Positions 27,405-39,750 of a stretch of 64,000 bases of DNA are shown here, one piece after another. Under the pieces are notes generated by a model. It saw only the letters and a list, made by a program, of their open reading frames with translations, was not told the DNA's origin and searched no databases. The stretch comes from Dysidea avara (taxonomy: Eukaryota; Porifera; Demospongiae; Dictyoceratida; Dysideidae), in contig NC_089280.1 in assembly GCF_963678975.1 (NCBI RefSeq), positions 12,847,280-12,911,279 of the forward strand, read 5' to 3'. Each line of letters opens with the position of its first letter. The stretch's first letter is position 1. The position numbers and the translations under genes are program-made.

Positions 27405-28700
27405 ATAAGGATTTATTTCTATGGTATATACATATTGTATGCAGTAAGCTAGTGAGTCAAGCCAGTTTACAATTAGCTAAAGCCTTGTGACTCAGTGAGG
27501 GAAAGCTACTAGTAAATCTGCTGAGCTGGGAGGACTGAGTCAAGCCAGCTTACCTTCAGTTAAACAGTCTTGTCTGTTTAACTGAGCGGTGGCTAGCTAA
27601 TTGCCGGCCTTCCATGCAAACTGATTGAATGTCATTTGTCATTACTGCTATTATTGTGTACACACACGTAGAGAGAGAGTACTTACAAAAGTACATACTT
27701 GCATTCTCTTCTTATCCAATTTAGCTTGATGGTAGCATTGGGCTAAACGGGAGGAGGCATAAGAAAGTGGCCAAAAAGTTAATTACCTATTTTTAGATCA
27801 AAAGGGCCATCTTCTTATCTTGGCCCCCGAAGCTCTCAGCGCTCAAGCTGGGTAGAAATTAAAGCAGGGAGGAGGGTGGGGCTGTCAACCTTCAAGGCAA
27901 ACAGAATCACAAAAGGCTCCTTTATGTATGTCATGCATGCATGATCTGATCAAGGTCATCCATCTTATATAAGAGGACATGATGCACACTTTGCTAGCTA
28001 TGTTTATGAAGAGAAGGCAATGCAGTTACCATAGAAACTGACCAGACTATATATGATTGCCAATGAGGTAACTGGCTTGTCAAGTAGTGTATATGTAAGC
28101 TTTATAATTGCCAATTGTTTTCATCAATAAAATGTATAGATATAAATTTTAAGTGGAAGCTGTAAAGAAAGCAAATGGTTACCATGGTAACTGAGCAGAC
28201 CACACTTGCCAATGAACCCATGTAGGTGGAAATTAATGTTCTCTATAAGTGCATGGTAATAATATTATTTTTGAGATCAGTGGTGGTAACTCATAGCAAC
28301 ATCAGCAATGTACATTAGAGAGATAATTGTGGCACAAAAACATGCTGCTGTACACAGGTGGATTACATATGACGTACTGTCACAACACTTAATTATATAA
28401 TTCAAGCTTATGCAAGTACCTATCATAGCTTCAAGTTATACATCAGATTTGCGTGACATCATAAAAGTAAGAATAAATATAAAAGCATGAACAGCACTTA
28501 ACACACACAAATAATTTGATTAACCATTCGTCAATCATAATAGTTTTTTTCACATCACAACGTCCAGGCTACATAGCGAACTCTTCATGTATCTGAATAT
28601 GCTACAAGTAAGAGAAATAGAAAATTGCTCTACAATTGGAAAGAACTCACCATGACCAAACTTAATGAATGACATCACAGCCTTTGCAGAACGCGTACAA
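27405..28700. other. Non-coding, no recognised gene
   Basis: Only short frames and a duplicated phrase about 'gtcaagccagcttac' (near 27455 and 27541) were seen. Confidence 0.4.
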
Positions 28701-28719
28701 TGTCATCATCATCTCCATA

Positions 28720-31700
28720 TTATCCATAAACCTGCCGCTCAGAAGACTGTTTCATACTGTATGTACCAGTAACAATGTGATCGGCCTCACAGAAAGTCAA
28801 CCCACAATCCAAGTTGGCAAGGATGCAGAGTGAATAACCTGGAGAATCCAGCAGCCACAATGACTTCCAGGGTAGGTCATGAGCCCAATCTGAAAGACAC
28901 AACACGCCATTACAAACTTATAAACAATACAGATTAATTGAACCTCTAGCTTTCTACTTGGAATATAGGATCATACTAAACCTAAACTAAATACACAATA
29001 ATGTGTGCTCCAAGTCATACAATAATTAGTCCTGTTACCAATCTTCTACATGCCTGTCAATATATCAATAGCAAATAACAATGTTGATACACTGACTAGG
29101 ATCATTCCTTTGGCAGGGTGGTCAGAAAGAACTGCTGCAGAATAACAGTAGCATGGTGGAAGGCATGCTGCATACATGCTATATTGATTTGTGGGCTTCG
29201 GTAGTCTATCATGTAACACTTTCACATCTCAGAACAAGAACTACCCAGACTATATTTCACATACAGGTGTACATAAGTAGCCCCAGCTATAACTAGGCAG
29301 TGATTATATAGACACTAAGTCCAAAATTGGTTATATTGTGGGGATCGATTAATATAGGGCAATAACAACCACCTTGTTAGTACGACAACATGTAGTGAAA
29401 TGTCCAACAATGAAGGGACCAATTTCAATGAGGTGACACACATCTTAGCATTGCTACTATCACAACATGTAGTCTCATTAAAGTTTCATAGTACTACATA
29501 CTTCCTCACATTAGTGATTAAATCTTTCATTACTTCAGCCACCATAGACCTACCCATTGGTGAGTCATCATTAACAAGACGACTGGCCACTGGGATGATA
29601 AAGTATGTTGCCATTTTGCAGTGAGTTGTCTGGTGAAAGCAAATATGAGCTTAGTAAACAGACCACAATTTTTTACCTTTGGGAGTTTAGCAAATATTAC
29701 AGACGTTTCCAATGCCGGCTCTCTGCCACCCTGCACCTCAAAGCTAGTCACAAAATATAAGTATGTAAATATAAAGAAGTATTTTACGTACCTATATGAA
29801 CAAATCAAAGTAAGACTAAAGCTTCTTCAGTTTATAGTCTGGGAGAAACTGTAGCACAGCATAGGTAGCACACAGCATGTCACTTAGGTAACAGTGATGA
29901 TGACCAACCTTCCTGAAAAAAAATTAACCACTCAAATTCATATGCAATGAATAAAGTGGCGCAGTTATCAATTAAACCAGACTGTTCCAAGAAAGCCCAA
30001 CACATCACAGGTTACATCGCACATTAACATGTACTATGGAGACACACCCTTAGCAGTGGAAAGGCTGTTGTTTGGTGTTGATAGTCGTATACGTCTTCTT
30101 CAATGGACATGAACAATAGCTAAGAAGATGCGACATAAAACACTTCTTTCACACTTATGCACACACCTTAAGCTGTGCTTCACTAATCTGCTGACTGATG
30201 CAGTCCCTTACAAGTACTGCACCTACGTCAGCATAACACATACTACACTACTTACAGAAACACAATGGTGCAAACCTTGAACGCTGATGTTAATAGTTTT
30301 TGGTTTGAACCACTGGCAGAAGAATCCCCAGCTCTAGCATAGTTTCTCAGCACATCAACAATACACTTGCAGTTGTGTTTGAAGATTTGTTAACAGCTCA
30401 ACATAAATATCCATCATTTTAAGATACTCATTGTCTTTGCTATCAACTTTTCCTCTTTTCAGCGAAGTCCATAAGATCTAATGAATATAAACAAGAGTTT
30501 TTAATATTTGTGAATTCTTGATACAAAAAACTTCAAACTTGTCTACTGATCAATCAATCACGAACACACACGGTTAACATTACAGAGTAACACGGCTAAC
30601 ATTTTGTAATTCTTAATACTCTAGCTGGCACGTGCTTCAGGAAGTTTTGATGATGTAATTCCTCCTTCTCTTCTGCCGCCACATCACACCAAACCAACAC
30701 CTATACCACCATTGTTACCCTAGCAACAATTATTTTACTGGATATTGTTACCTCGCTAATGGTGACATCTAAATTTCCAGCAGTCAATTGATCCTTAACT
30801 CTATTCAATAACACATGGATACTGTAACTAAGCACCTGCACCTGGTCCAAGAAAAAACTCTCAAGAAACCCTAAAATGTAGTCATACCTTGTATCCTTTT
30901 GTTAGCACCTCCTTCATCTCTTTTAATATGAAGTGGACATATTTGGGACCAAAAGTGATACCATCTTTATAAGTGTATTTCTGGCCAGTCACCTCTCAAA
31001 CATCTCATTTGGTAGCTCCTTACTGTGTGACAAAACCTTCAGTAGTAAGCTAAACAGCATAGGATGGGCAAAATCATTAACACAACTACTCACCCAGAAA
31101 GGTTAGAATTAAGCATGTCCTCCGGTAGTTATAGTAATAGTTGAGTTATGGCTAGAGTGATGTGTACTTGAAGTGTGTCTTTGTCATGTTTGTGGGGACT
31201 GAGTCCGTAACCACTTTGATTCGACTGTGGATCCATTACATGATGGTAACTACTGTATGACCTTTATATTATCATACCCGCTTTGTCAGACATGACAGCA
31301 ACTCTGGTAAAATAGCTTTGATAACAGTGGTGTGAATTATAAGTGACTTGGCCTTTTCTAAATCAGAAATGATGATGTCTATGTCGTATTTCTTGTAAAA
31401 CTTCTCACCTTCCTCTTGTGTTTTCAAGTCTTCTTCTGCCACATCCATCTTGGCCAACTCTGGTACACCTTCACCTCCATTGTCAGTGACTAGCTTCTGC
31501 TTGTGATTTCAAATCAAAGTGAAATCCACTAAGAATTCCAACTGCTGCCCTACAAATAAATCATTACACTATGGATGGATAGATACAGTATAAACAGTAT
31601 TCGTACTTGATCAAGTTCTTTTCAATGTGTTTCCTCTTTGGGATTAGCTGTAGGTAGCTCTTCAGTAGAAAATAGCATTTGGTTCATTTCAGGTGTGCAG

Positions 31701-32214
31701 CAATAGCAGTGAAGACATTGATAGCCCCTAATATCAGTTTCTGTTCTCTCTCCATGGAGGCAAAGATGACATAAGAGATCCTATCGGCAACAAGAAGTTC
31801 AGTATAGTGGACTGACTGAACGTCCCAGAAAAGCACAGTCTGGCAAGTGGTGGAGAGCTTGTGTTCAACGATGAAGCTATAGAGAAGACACCACAACTAA
31901 AAGCAAAAGAAATGCCATCCCTTATTACCTGATGTTCCTGCTTTGGGTCCACATTCAATAGTTGGTGCATGTCAGCAAATTTAAATGATATATGGATAAG
32001 TTTTTACCAAGAGTGCCAATATGGCTATAAACTCATGATGAGTTGACTGCAACAGAAACATGTAACATTACTAGCATGATACACTGCATGGCACCTACCT
32101 CAGAATTGGAGCAAAGGCCCTGCCTAGCATTGTCCAACAATGTACCAAGAACAAGCAACTTGTCCTTATCTACAAGATCAATGAAGCAATTGTACTCCAT
32201 GATACAATACTCAC
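28720..32214 (-). pseudogene. Fragmentary multi-exon gene resembling UTP20 (SSU processome component)
   Basis: Several exon-like pieces on the minus strand have coding composition and paired splice sites. 32099-32214 contains EYNCFIDLVDKDKLLVLGTL. 31684-31890 contains YVIFASMEREQKLILGAINV and then a stop. About 31280-31502 contains EKFYKKYDIDIIISDLEKAK and ILPELLSCLTKR before a GTATGA donor. Next is a piece with FGPKYVHFILKEMKEVLTKG ending at donor 30888. After a 47 bp intron, 30752-30841 reads VQVLSYSIHVLLNRVKDQLT. About 29494-29625 contains IIPVASRLVNDDSPMG. The helical HEAT-like phrases, especially the VLTKGYKVQVLSYSIHVLLN junction, recall UTP20/DRIM, a nucleolar factor for 18S rRNA maturation. 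Only a small part of a ~2,700-residue protein is present, and a SINE and Harbinger elements lie just upstream, so a pseudogene or partial duplicate is likely. The last piece (28720-28888) is unassigned. Confidence 0.45.
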
Positions 32215-32228
32215 CTGTGTCAGGATCA

Positions 32229-32430
32229 GTGGCTGAATTTAGTTTGACAACTTAGCGTTCAAGCGTAAATCGGATGGCTGCAGGTTCGAGGCCACCTAGG
32301 TCCAGTCATGGATTTTTTCTCCTTTCTCCAACTTTTCAAACACACCTTAAGTAGCTAAAGTCTTTGAGCAGGCAGGTGTCCTACAGACCTTCAGCACTTG
32401 TGCTGTAAAGCATTATTAAATAAATAAACT
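32229..32430 (+). mobile_element. tRNA-derived SINE with ATAAATAAA tail
   Basis: GTGGCTGAATTTAGT followed about 45 bp later by GGTTCGAGGCC gives A-box-like and B-box elements at tRNA spacing. The body ends in attaaataaataaa near 32415-32428. It abuts the decayed UTP20-like gene. Confidence 0.55.
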
Positions 32431-32783
32431 GTTTATGTACCAATGCTAGCAACTAGAAATGGTAAACAACTAAAGTGGAGGTGTCACAATGATGCAAAGT
32501 ATCTAAGGTGGAGTTGTGGTTTCAATTATGTCTTTGTTATGGCTGTCTTTGAAGTGGTTGATAGTTTTAAGCTGGTGACAAAGCCATTAAAAAAATTGTT
32601 GCGTAGCTGAAAATTGCTAACTTAAAGCAACAGTGTAATTCAAAGTAAGCACTAGTGAATGCCTTCCGTCTGACATCATGTTTTTGAAAAGTTTTAAAAG
32701 TATTCTACATACACACAGGTCTCAAAAAAAGATTACAAAATGACACAAAACTCACTTTAACTTAACGCACACAATAAAACTAA

Positions 32784-33325
32784 TGTACCTATCAATGTCA
32801 CGCCCCACCTACCCCAAGTTGGGCAGCGGGTGGGGATTTGTCACCCAACCTCGTCCCCAGGATAGGGGCATTTGCAACACAAATAGCCATTGGCCATGTT
32901 GTTATGCACTTATCAAAGTTTTGCCCCACCTACCCCCATGCAGGCAAGGAGGGGACACAGGAGGGGATTTGACAAAGTTCTAAGTCTAACCTCCCCACCC
33001 TGGGGCAAATTTGGAGGTCTAATCCCCCTCCTATGTGGCCACCATCCATCAGTTTTCTCAATCTTTTATTACAAGTATAGATCAAAGCCCCCACCCCTGG
33101 GGCTGAAATTTTTGTCCAATCCCCTTGTTATGCCTCTCATTTGCCCGCATGGGGGTAGGTGGGGCAAAACTTTGATAGGTGCATTAGTGATTCCTGGGAT
33201 AAATAATACGAATTAGTAGGGGATTTGTAATTCGAAGTTGTCCCCAGGGGTGGGGAATTTGTCATCTAACATTTGCAAATCCCCACCTCTGCCCGACCTG
33301 GGGTATAGGTGGGTTGATAGGTGCA
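32784..33325. mobile_element. PIF/Harbinger-like miniature element (outer copy)
   Basis: The ends TGTACCTATCAATG and, reverse-complemented, TGCACCTATCAACC are flanked by TAA on both sides (32781-32783 and 33326-33328). A TWA target is diagnostic of PIF/Harbinger. Subterminal sequence is rich in cccacctacccc. A second copy of the same family is inserted inside it at 32905-33183. Confidence 0.8.
32905..33183. mobile_element. PIF/Harbinger-like miniature element (inner, nested copy)
   Basis: Ends TGCACTTATCAAAGTTTTGC and, reverse-complemented, TGCACCTATCAAAGTTTTGC, flanked by TTA on both sides (32902-32904 and 33184-33186). It is 279 bp long and has no gene of its own. Confidence 0.85.
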
Positions 33326-33579
33326 TAAGATTTCTGCCTATAGGAAAACTCCACAGTGAGTTTCATCTTCCTAGAAGGCCGTATGGCTGAGTAAACCATT
33401 GCCATCCATCGATCTGAGCCAATTCGCACCCTGTACCACATTATTTAACGTGAACCTCGCTATACTCACTACAACGTACCTTGGACTACTAGCTTCAATC
33501 GTTCTGAAGAACTTGAATGAGCCAGGTAATCTGGTCACATCTATGATCCCATCATCATCTGATCAAATATTCGGATTTA

Positions 33580-33680
33580 TGTGCCTGGGTCGCGAATTTG
33601 AATAGAATATCGCGCACTTATTAGAATTGCTACCTCACGTGATTAAGACGGATCGCCACGTTGCTGGTTGAAAGCAGTAA
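33580..33680. promoter_or_regulatory. Possible promoter patch upstream of the exon array
   Basis: A locally CpG-richer stretch contains tcgcgaat, tatcgcgc and a CACGTGATTA box. It lies between the minus-strand gene fragments and the plus-strand exon array, so it could serve either or both. There is no direct evidence of activity. Confidence 0.25.
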
Positions 33681-33794
33681 GCCTTGGTGGGTTCTAGTCA
33701 GAACAATGGCAATATGAATATTGCTGTGTGAAATCTTTGATGCTGTATAAGTTTAATACAGCTTTGTTTAATATTTTTGTCTGCTTTTCTTTAG

Positions 33795-36700
33795 AAGATA
33801 ACACTAAGGCAGGACTTGTGTGTACATCATTATTAAAGTAAGTGGACTGTATTTGTTAATGTACTTATATACATTTGTTTTTGGAATAGAAATCTGAGAC
33901 AATGCTAGAGAACTTGAAGGGGACTGCTGTCAACACCAGTAGTTTGGATGACAAGAAAACTGCTGATACAGTGCACATCTTCAGATGTAAGTAAACTCTT
34001 GTTAGTATGTGTTTATTTACTGTTGTTTACAGAAGATAAGACTGAGATGTCAAGACGACTTTCAGCAACAAGGGTACTTTAGACAGCAGCATGGCTGAGG
34101 GAAGTTGGAGACAAACTAGAGAAGTTGGAGAAAAGGCTGCTATCAACTTAGACAACAAGACAACTGTGCTGGTACTGTGGGAATCTTCAAATAATGTAAG
34201 TATGTAGACTATTTGGTTTGTGTGTTTATTTGCTATTGTTTACAGAAGACAAGACTGAGACATCAAGACTATTGTGGACAACACCAGTAGTTTACAATGA
34301 GATGTATCTTCAAATAATGTAAGTAGACTATATTTGTTTGTGTGTTTATTTACTATTGTTTACAGAAGAGAAGACTTAAATTTCAAGACTGCCGTCGACA
34401 ATACAACGAAACACTTCTTCAAATAATGTAAGTAGACTATGTTTGTTTGTGTGTTTATATTTGCTGTTGTTTACAGGAGATAAGACTGAGATATCAAGAC
34501 TACTGTCAGCAAGGGTACTTAAGACAGCAAGATGGCTGAGAGAAGTCAGAGACAGACTAGAGAAGTTGGAGAGAAGGATGCTGTCGACTTAGACAACAAG
34601 GCAACTGTGCTGATACAGTGGAAATCTTCAAATAATGTAAGTAGACTATATTTGTGACCAGATTTTACAGAACCGATCCAAATCGCACATCAGGCAAAAT
34701 CAAACTAACACCACCAGTGGATAGCTACACTATCGTACTACAAGTTTTGACCCTCAGCACTACTCAAACTACACGAGGCTGGTTTTTACACACGTCTTTT
34801 CTGGGTGGTGTGGAGTGGTCAAATGGCGGTTTCAGGCTTGTGAAGGACCTGGCTTGGCAAGAGTCAGTGGTTTACTGGTGGACAGCCTTATAATGTTGGC
34901 CAGACGTGTTCTCTGTTGATTTTGCTACATATCAGCCACTAAGGAGCCAGCACAGCCCTGTAATCTCATGTCTGGACTCCAATCGTGGTCTGCCTCCATT
35001 TTGAGGTCTATCTCTTGCCCTCCCCGCCACCCCCCAGCCTCCACCCCTTTGTGAGTACCCGTGATACTACTTCGCTCGTCCAACTGCTCAGATTTTCTAT
35101 CTTATTTGGCGGGAAACTGTACAAGCAGCTACAAGTGCTGGAAGTGGCTTGAAAGGTAACAGATTGATGCATCTTTTGTGTAAATTTCATACGCGTGCTT
35201 GCTATCCTTGGAGAGTTATGCTGGCTTCAATTCTTTAAAACCGTTTATCTCGGAACTTCTAATGTGCGATTTGGATCGTTTTTCCAAAATCCAGTCACAT
35301 TTGGTTTGTGTGTTTATTTACTATTGTTTACAGAAGATGAGACTGAGACATCAAGACTATTGTGGACAACACCAGTGGTTTATGATGAGATGCATCGTCA
35401 AATAATGTAAGTAGACTATATTTGTTTGTGTGTTTATTTACTATTGTTTACAGGAGATAAGGCTGAGATATGAAGTATCCTGTCAGCAACAAGGGTACTT
35501 TAGACAGCAAGACGGCTGAGAGAAATTGGAGAAAAGGCGGCTGTCAACTTAGACAACAAGACAACTGTGCTGGTACAGTGGAAATCTTCAGATAATGTAA
35601 GTAGACTATATTTGGTTTGTGTGTTTATTTACTATTGTTTACAGAAGAGAAGACTTAAAATTTCAAGACTGCCGTGGACAACACCAGTAGTTTATACGAC
35701 GAAACACTTCTTCAAATAATGTAAGTAGACTATAATATTTGTTTGTGTGTTTATTTACTATTGTTTACAGAAGACAAGACTGAGACATCAAGACTATTGT
35801 GGACAACACCAGTGGTTTATGACGAGATGCATCGTCAAATAATGTAAGTAGACTATATTTGTTTGTGTGTTTATTTACTATTGTTTACAGGAGATAAGAC
35901 TGAGATATCAAGACTACTGTCAGCGACAAGGGTACTTTAGACAGCAAGACGGCTGAGAGAAGTTGGAGAAAAGGCGGCTGTCAACTTAGACAACAAAACA
36001 ACTGTGCTTATACAGTGGAAATCTTCAAATATTGTAAGTAAATAGACTATATTTGGTTTGTGTGTTTATTTACTATTGTTTACAGAAGAGAAGACTAAGA
36101 TGTCAAGACTACCGTGGACAACATCAGTAGTTAATATGATGAGATACTTCTTCAAATAATGTAAGTAGACTATATTTGCTTGTGTGTTTATTTATTATTT
36201 GTTTACAGAAGACAAGACTGAGACATCAAGACTATTGTGGACAACACCAGTAGTTTACGACGAGATGCATCTTCAAATAATGTAAGTAAACTATATTTGT
36301 TTGTGTGTTTATTTACTATTTGTTTACAGAAGAGAAAACTAAGACGTCAAGACTACTGTGGACAACACCAGTAGTTTATGCGAAGAGACACTTCTTCAAA
36401 TATTGTAAGTAGACTATAATATTTGTTTGTGTGTTTATTTACTATTGTTTACAGGAAATAAGACTGACTACTGTTAACAACAAGGGTAGTTTAGACGGCA
36501 AGACGGCAGAGGAAAGTTGGAGACAGACTAGAGAAGTTGGAGAGAAGGCTGCTAACTTAGACAACAAGACAACTGTGCTGGTACAGTGAAAATCTTCAAA
36601 TAATGTAAGTGTATAGACTATATTTGGTTTGTGTGTTTATTTACTATTGTTTACAGAAGAAAAGACTAAGATGTCAAGACTACTGTGGACAACACCAGTA

Positions 36701-37450
36701 GTTTATACAATGAGACACTTCTTCAAATAATGTAAGTAGACTATATTTGTTTGTGCATTTATTTACTATTTGTTTACAGAAGAAAAGACTAAGACGTAAA
36801 GACTGCCGTGGACAACACCAGTAGTTTATACGACGAGACACTTCTTCAAATAATGTAAGTAGATTATAATATTTGTTTGTGTGTTTATTTACTATTGGTT
36901 ATAGGAGGTAAGGCTGAGATATCAAGACTACTGTCAGCAACAAGGATACTTTAGACAGCAAGATGGCTGAGGGAAGTTGGAGAAAAGGCTGCTCTCAACT
37001 TAGACAACAAGACAACTGTGCTGGTACAATGGAAATCTTCAAATAATGTAAGTAGACTATATTTGGTTTGTGTGTTTATTTACTATTGTTTATAGAAGAG
37101 AAGACTAAGATGTCAAGACTACCGTGGACAACACTAGTAGTTTATATGACGAGACATTTCTTCATAATGTTAGTAGACTGTATTGTTTGTGTGCTTATTT
37201 ACTGTTCGTTATAGAATAGAAGACTCGAGACAGAACTACTGTGAACGACAAGGGTAGTAGTTTAGGCAACAAGGCAACTGAGAAAAGTCTTAAGACTGTG
37301 TGGATTGAGAGTGTAGAGGTGACGTGGCTGTGCCAGGACTTGTGCCAACCCTAGGCCTACAAACACTTGCTGCAGAATTTTGTTGGATACTGCTGTTAAA
37401 ATGGATTGGACGTGTGGCTTGATGGAGAAACGGATTTGAACTTGTGTGTG
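33795..37450 (+). ncRNA. Tandem array of ~20 splice-ready exon-like units (putative non-coding transcript)
   Basis: Units repeat as acceptor (tttactattgtttacag), exon-like core, donor (gtaagtagac). Cores run 33795-33837, 33890-33986, 34033-34195, 34246-34318, 34366-34427, 34477-34636, 35334-35406, 35454-35596, 35645-35720, 35771-35843, 35891-36033, 36086-36160, 36209-36281, 36330-36404, 36455-36604, 36657-36731, 36780-36854, 36905-37047 and 37096-37168, plus a last piece from 37215. Two core types occur: short (about 73-76 bp) and long (mostly 143-163 bp, carrying a phrase like agttggagaaaaggctgc). Intervening introns are mostly 45-50 bp. All three frames of the long core contain stops; the short core has one open frame (DKTETSRLLWTTPVVYDEMH), which breaks at the next junction. 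It is therefore a non-coding spliced RNA, a decayed gene, or an amplified exon. Splicing is inferred from sequence only. Confidence 0.5.
34654..35298. mobile_element. Inverted-repeat element (GTGACCAGATTT ends) inside an intron of the array
   Basis: The left end GTGACCAGATTTTACAGAAC pairs with the reverse complement of the right end, GTGACTGGATTTTGGAAAAA. Beyond these, CGATCCAAATCGCAC is shared by both ends. ATTT flanks both sides (34650-34653 and 35299-35302), and removing the element restores an ordinary ~48 bp intron. Shorter relatives lie at 49960, 50147 and 61070. No transposase was recognised. The 4 bp target leaves the superfamily open. Confidence 0.75.
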
Positions 37451-37485
37451 TGTGTGTGCTTTTTTTAATGGTTGAAGAAAAAAAT

Positions 37486-37584
37486 TTTATTGCTCAGAAT
37501 AATTAATTACGCCGTGCGTTTATTGCTCAGAATAATTAATTACGCCGTGCGTTTATTGCTCAGAATAATTAATTACGCCGTGCG
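37486..37584. repeat. 33 bp tandem repeat, three copies
   Basis: tttattgctcagaataatta followed by attacgccgtgcg is repeated three times without visible change, immediately after the presumed last exon of the array. Confidence 0.95.
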
Positions 37585-37589
37585 GCAAT

Positions 37590-38350
37590 AATTACAAAAG
37601 CGGATATCAAGCTACGTACGGGCATCACTATCGGATATTATGGTGGGACGACCGAGAATACTCGTTATACATCAATGATACGAGGAATTGTACGAGGATG
37701 AACGAGTAAGCGCGTATAATATTTGTCTCACAACGAGCGAAAGACGAAGTTGCTCTATTAAGCGAACGAAACCTGTAAGAATGAGTGTAAGAGCGCGTTT
37801 GCTTAAACAACACGAGCGTTCACGATCGATTGAACGCAACGTATTCTTGTTTGCGATTTCCTGTGTAAGTTGTAAGGCTTTAGCAGGTTACTAAACAAGT
37901 ACATAATAAGAATACAGATTTATCTTTATGTACCCTTGCTACACTAGTGGAAAAGTTTAGTTACTATAATAGACCAGTTACACAGTCTATTCATGATCAA
38001 CCTCAACTCTATAGCTACTCTTCACTTAATTTTTGATTTGGTTATTCCCCTCAACATGTATCTATCACAAAACTTCAATGTGAATAATAGTCATGTAAAA
38101 GCAGCAATAAGATATTTAGTAAATTGTTTAGTAAAAAGGTGAAAAATTTATCATAAATGTTAAGCCCAAATATGAGTAAGGCAAATTACAGTACACAACA
38201 ATACACAAGAAAGTTTATGTAGTATATGTGGAATCACATCAACCATTAGGTATTTGTAACTTTAAATTTATAACCACAACCCTTGATAAATTTACTCAAC
38301 TTTTTTAGACTTTAAAGAACCCCTAAAGCTCATTTAAATATTTAAAGCTG
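37590..38350. other. CpG-rich patch then AT-rich non-coding DNA
   Basis: 37590-37870 is unusually rich in CG dinucleotides and cgaacga/acgagcg phrases. The overlapping 60-68 codon frames on both strands look like by-products of that composition. A promoter is possible. 37900-38350 shows nothing recognisable. Confidence 0.3.
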
Positions 38351-38354
38351 AAAC

Positions 38355-39190
38355 ACAGTTTAATACACTATCTCATATAATTATTTCAATGTAAATTTGT
38401 GTAATTCTATGTAACTTAATGTATCCTCATGTAACCCTGCGTACAACCTCATGTAACTTTGTGTAGCCTCAGGTAACTCTGTGTAGCTTCATGTAAGCTT
38501 GTGTAGCCTCATGTAATCCTCATATAACCCAGTGTAGCTTCATGTAACTCTGTAAAGCCTCATGTATCCCAATGTAGCCTAATGCAACCTTGTGCAGTAT
38601 CATGTAACCCAGTGTAGCCACATGTAACCATGTGTAGCATCATGTAACTCTTTGTAGCTTTAATGTAACCCAGTGTAACCTTATGTAACTCTGTGTAGCC
38701 TCATGTAATCTTGTGTAGCCTGTTGTAGATGTTGATTGCAAGGTTTGTTAAGATTAACGGTACATTAAGTAAAGAATTTAATGGTTTAACAAATAATGCT
38801 CATGGTTTAACAACTAATGTTCAGGATTTAATAAATAATGAAAAGTACTATAGAAATCTTGCACATTTTTGGGTAAACAATATCAAGGAAATTTATTTCT
38901 ATTTTTGGCAATGTAATTAAAAACCTAAATTTTGATACAACTAGCATCTCAAAGTTCATGATCAGGTTTTGTGCCAAAATGTGTAACAGGACAACAAATG
39001 GCACATAATAGAGAAGATATACTTGTCATTTGAACATTATATATTAAATAATGTAAATTATTTATTTAAAAAGAGTCATTATTTATTTATGAAAATGTAC
39101 ATATGTATAAACCATGTACAGCAAACACATATAACCTAGTTTTTTATACTTATTATATTGTTATAATTTTGATACAAACGGTACCCCATA
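38355..39190 (-). repeat. Right (inverted) copy of the ~0.8 kb terminal repeat
   Basis: It is the reverse complement of 1716-2500: minisatellite units in reverse orientation (38400-38730), then the AT-rich unique part ending in gatacaaacggtaccccat at 39189. The LRR sequence starts immediately after. The AT-rich part differs from the left copy by scattered substitutions and a few indels. Confidence 0.8.
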
Positions 39191-39281
39191 GATTGCAACT
39201 GTTTTATCTTATAACACTAAACTACAGCAGTTAGGTCTAGCTGGAAATAGTTTACAAACAGAAGGTGCCATTAAGATCTCA
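39191..39281 (+). pseudogene. LRR array fragment between two insertions
   Basis: This fragment resumes the LRR frame at ATT GCA ACT (39192) and runs to ATC TCA at 39281, where a CACTA-like element interrupts it. It reads ATVLSYNTKLQQLGLAGNSL and so belongs to the same repeat family as bases 1-1715. Confidence 0.85.
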
Positions 39282-39750
39282 CACTGCTTGAAGGTTCTTA
39301 GTTTACTAATTTGTTAAGATGCCTTACTGTAGTTATACTGATAGTAAAGTGTCAGTAAACTTAAGTATATGGAACATAATTATTTTACTAAGTTTTAAAC
39401 TCTCAGTAAAACATCAGTGAATGCGGGTTTACTGAAAAACTACTAAAATAACAAACAATTAACTGTTCCATATACTGGGGATATACCACACAGTAAAAAC
39501 AAACTAGTGAACGTCACTACTAAATGTAGTGAACGTCACTACTAATGTCTGCCACAATACTCACTATTTTTGTGTAGTGACGTTCACTACTAATTTTGTA
39601 GTGAACGTCACTACATTGACCACCAAGTAGTGACGTTCACTACAAAAAGTAGTGAACGTCACTACTTAAAAGTAGTGAGTATTGTGGCAGAGCAATTCAC
39701 TACTAAATTTTTACAGTGCACTGTAGTAAACTAAGATACTTCAAGCAGTG
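39282..39750. mobile_element. 469 bp CACTA-like miniature element in the LRR array
   Basis: Left end CACTGCTTGAAGGTTCTTAG; right end reverse-complemented CACTGCTTGAAGTATCTTAG. The similarity continues through TTTAC. TCA flanks both ends (39279-39281 and 39751-39753), and removing the element restores ATC TCA AGA of the LRR unit. The interior carries about six copies of gtagtgaacgtcactac or its reverse complement (39508-39670). Confidence 0.85.

Noticed and set aside
33795-37450. Interpretation of the exon-intron array as a repeat-protein gene
   Set aside because: Stops occur in all three frames of the long core, and core lengths do not keep a constant phase across junctions. No continuous product is possible as read.
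37628-37894. Overlapping 61- and 68-codon frames on both strands
   Set aside because: Both lie in one CpG-rich patch, have biased Arg/Ser composition and no family signature. A promoter-like patch is more likely.
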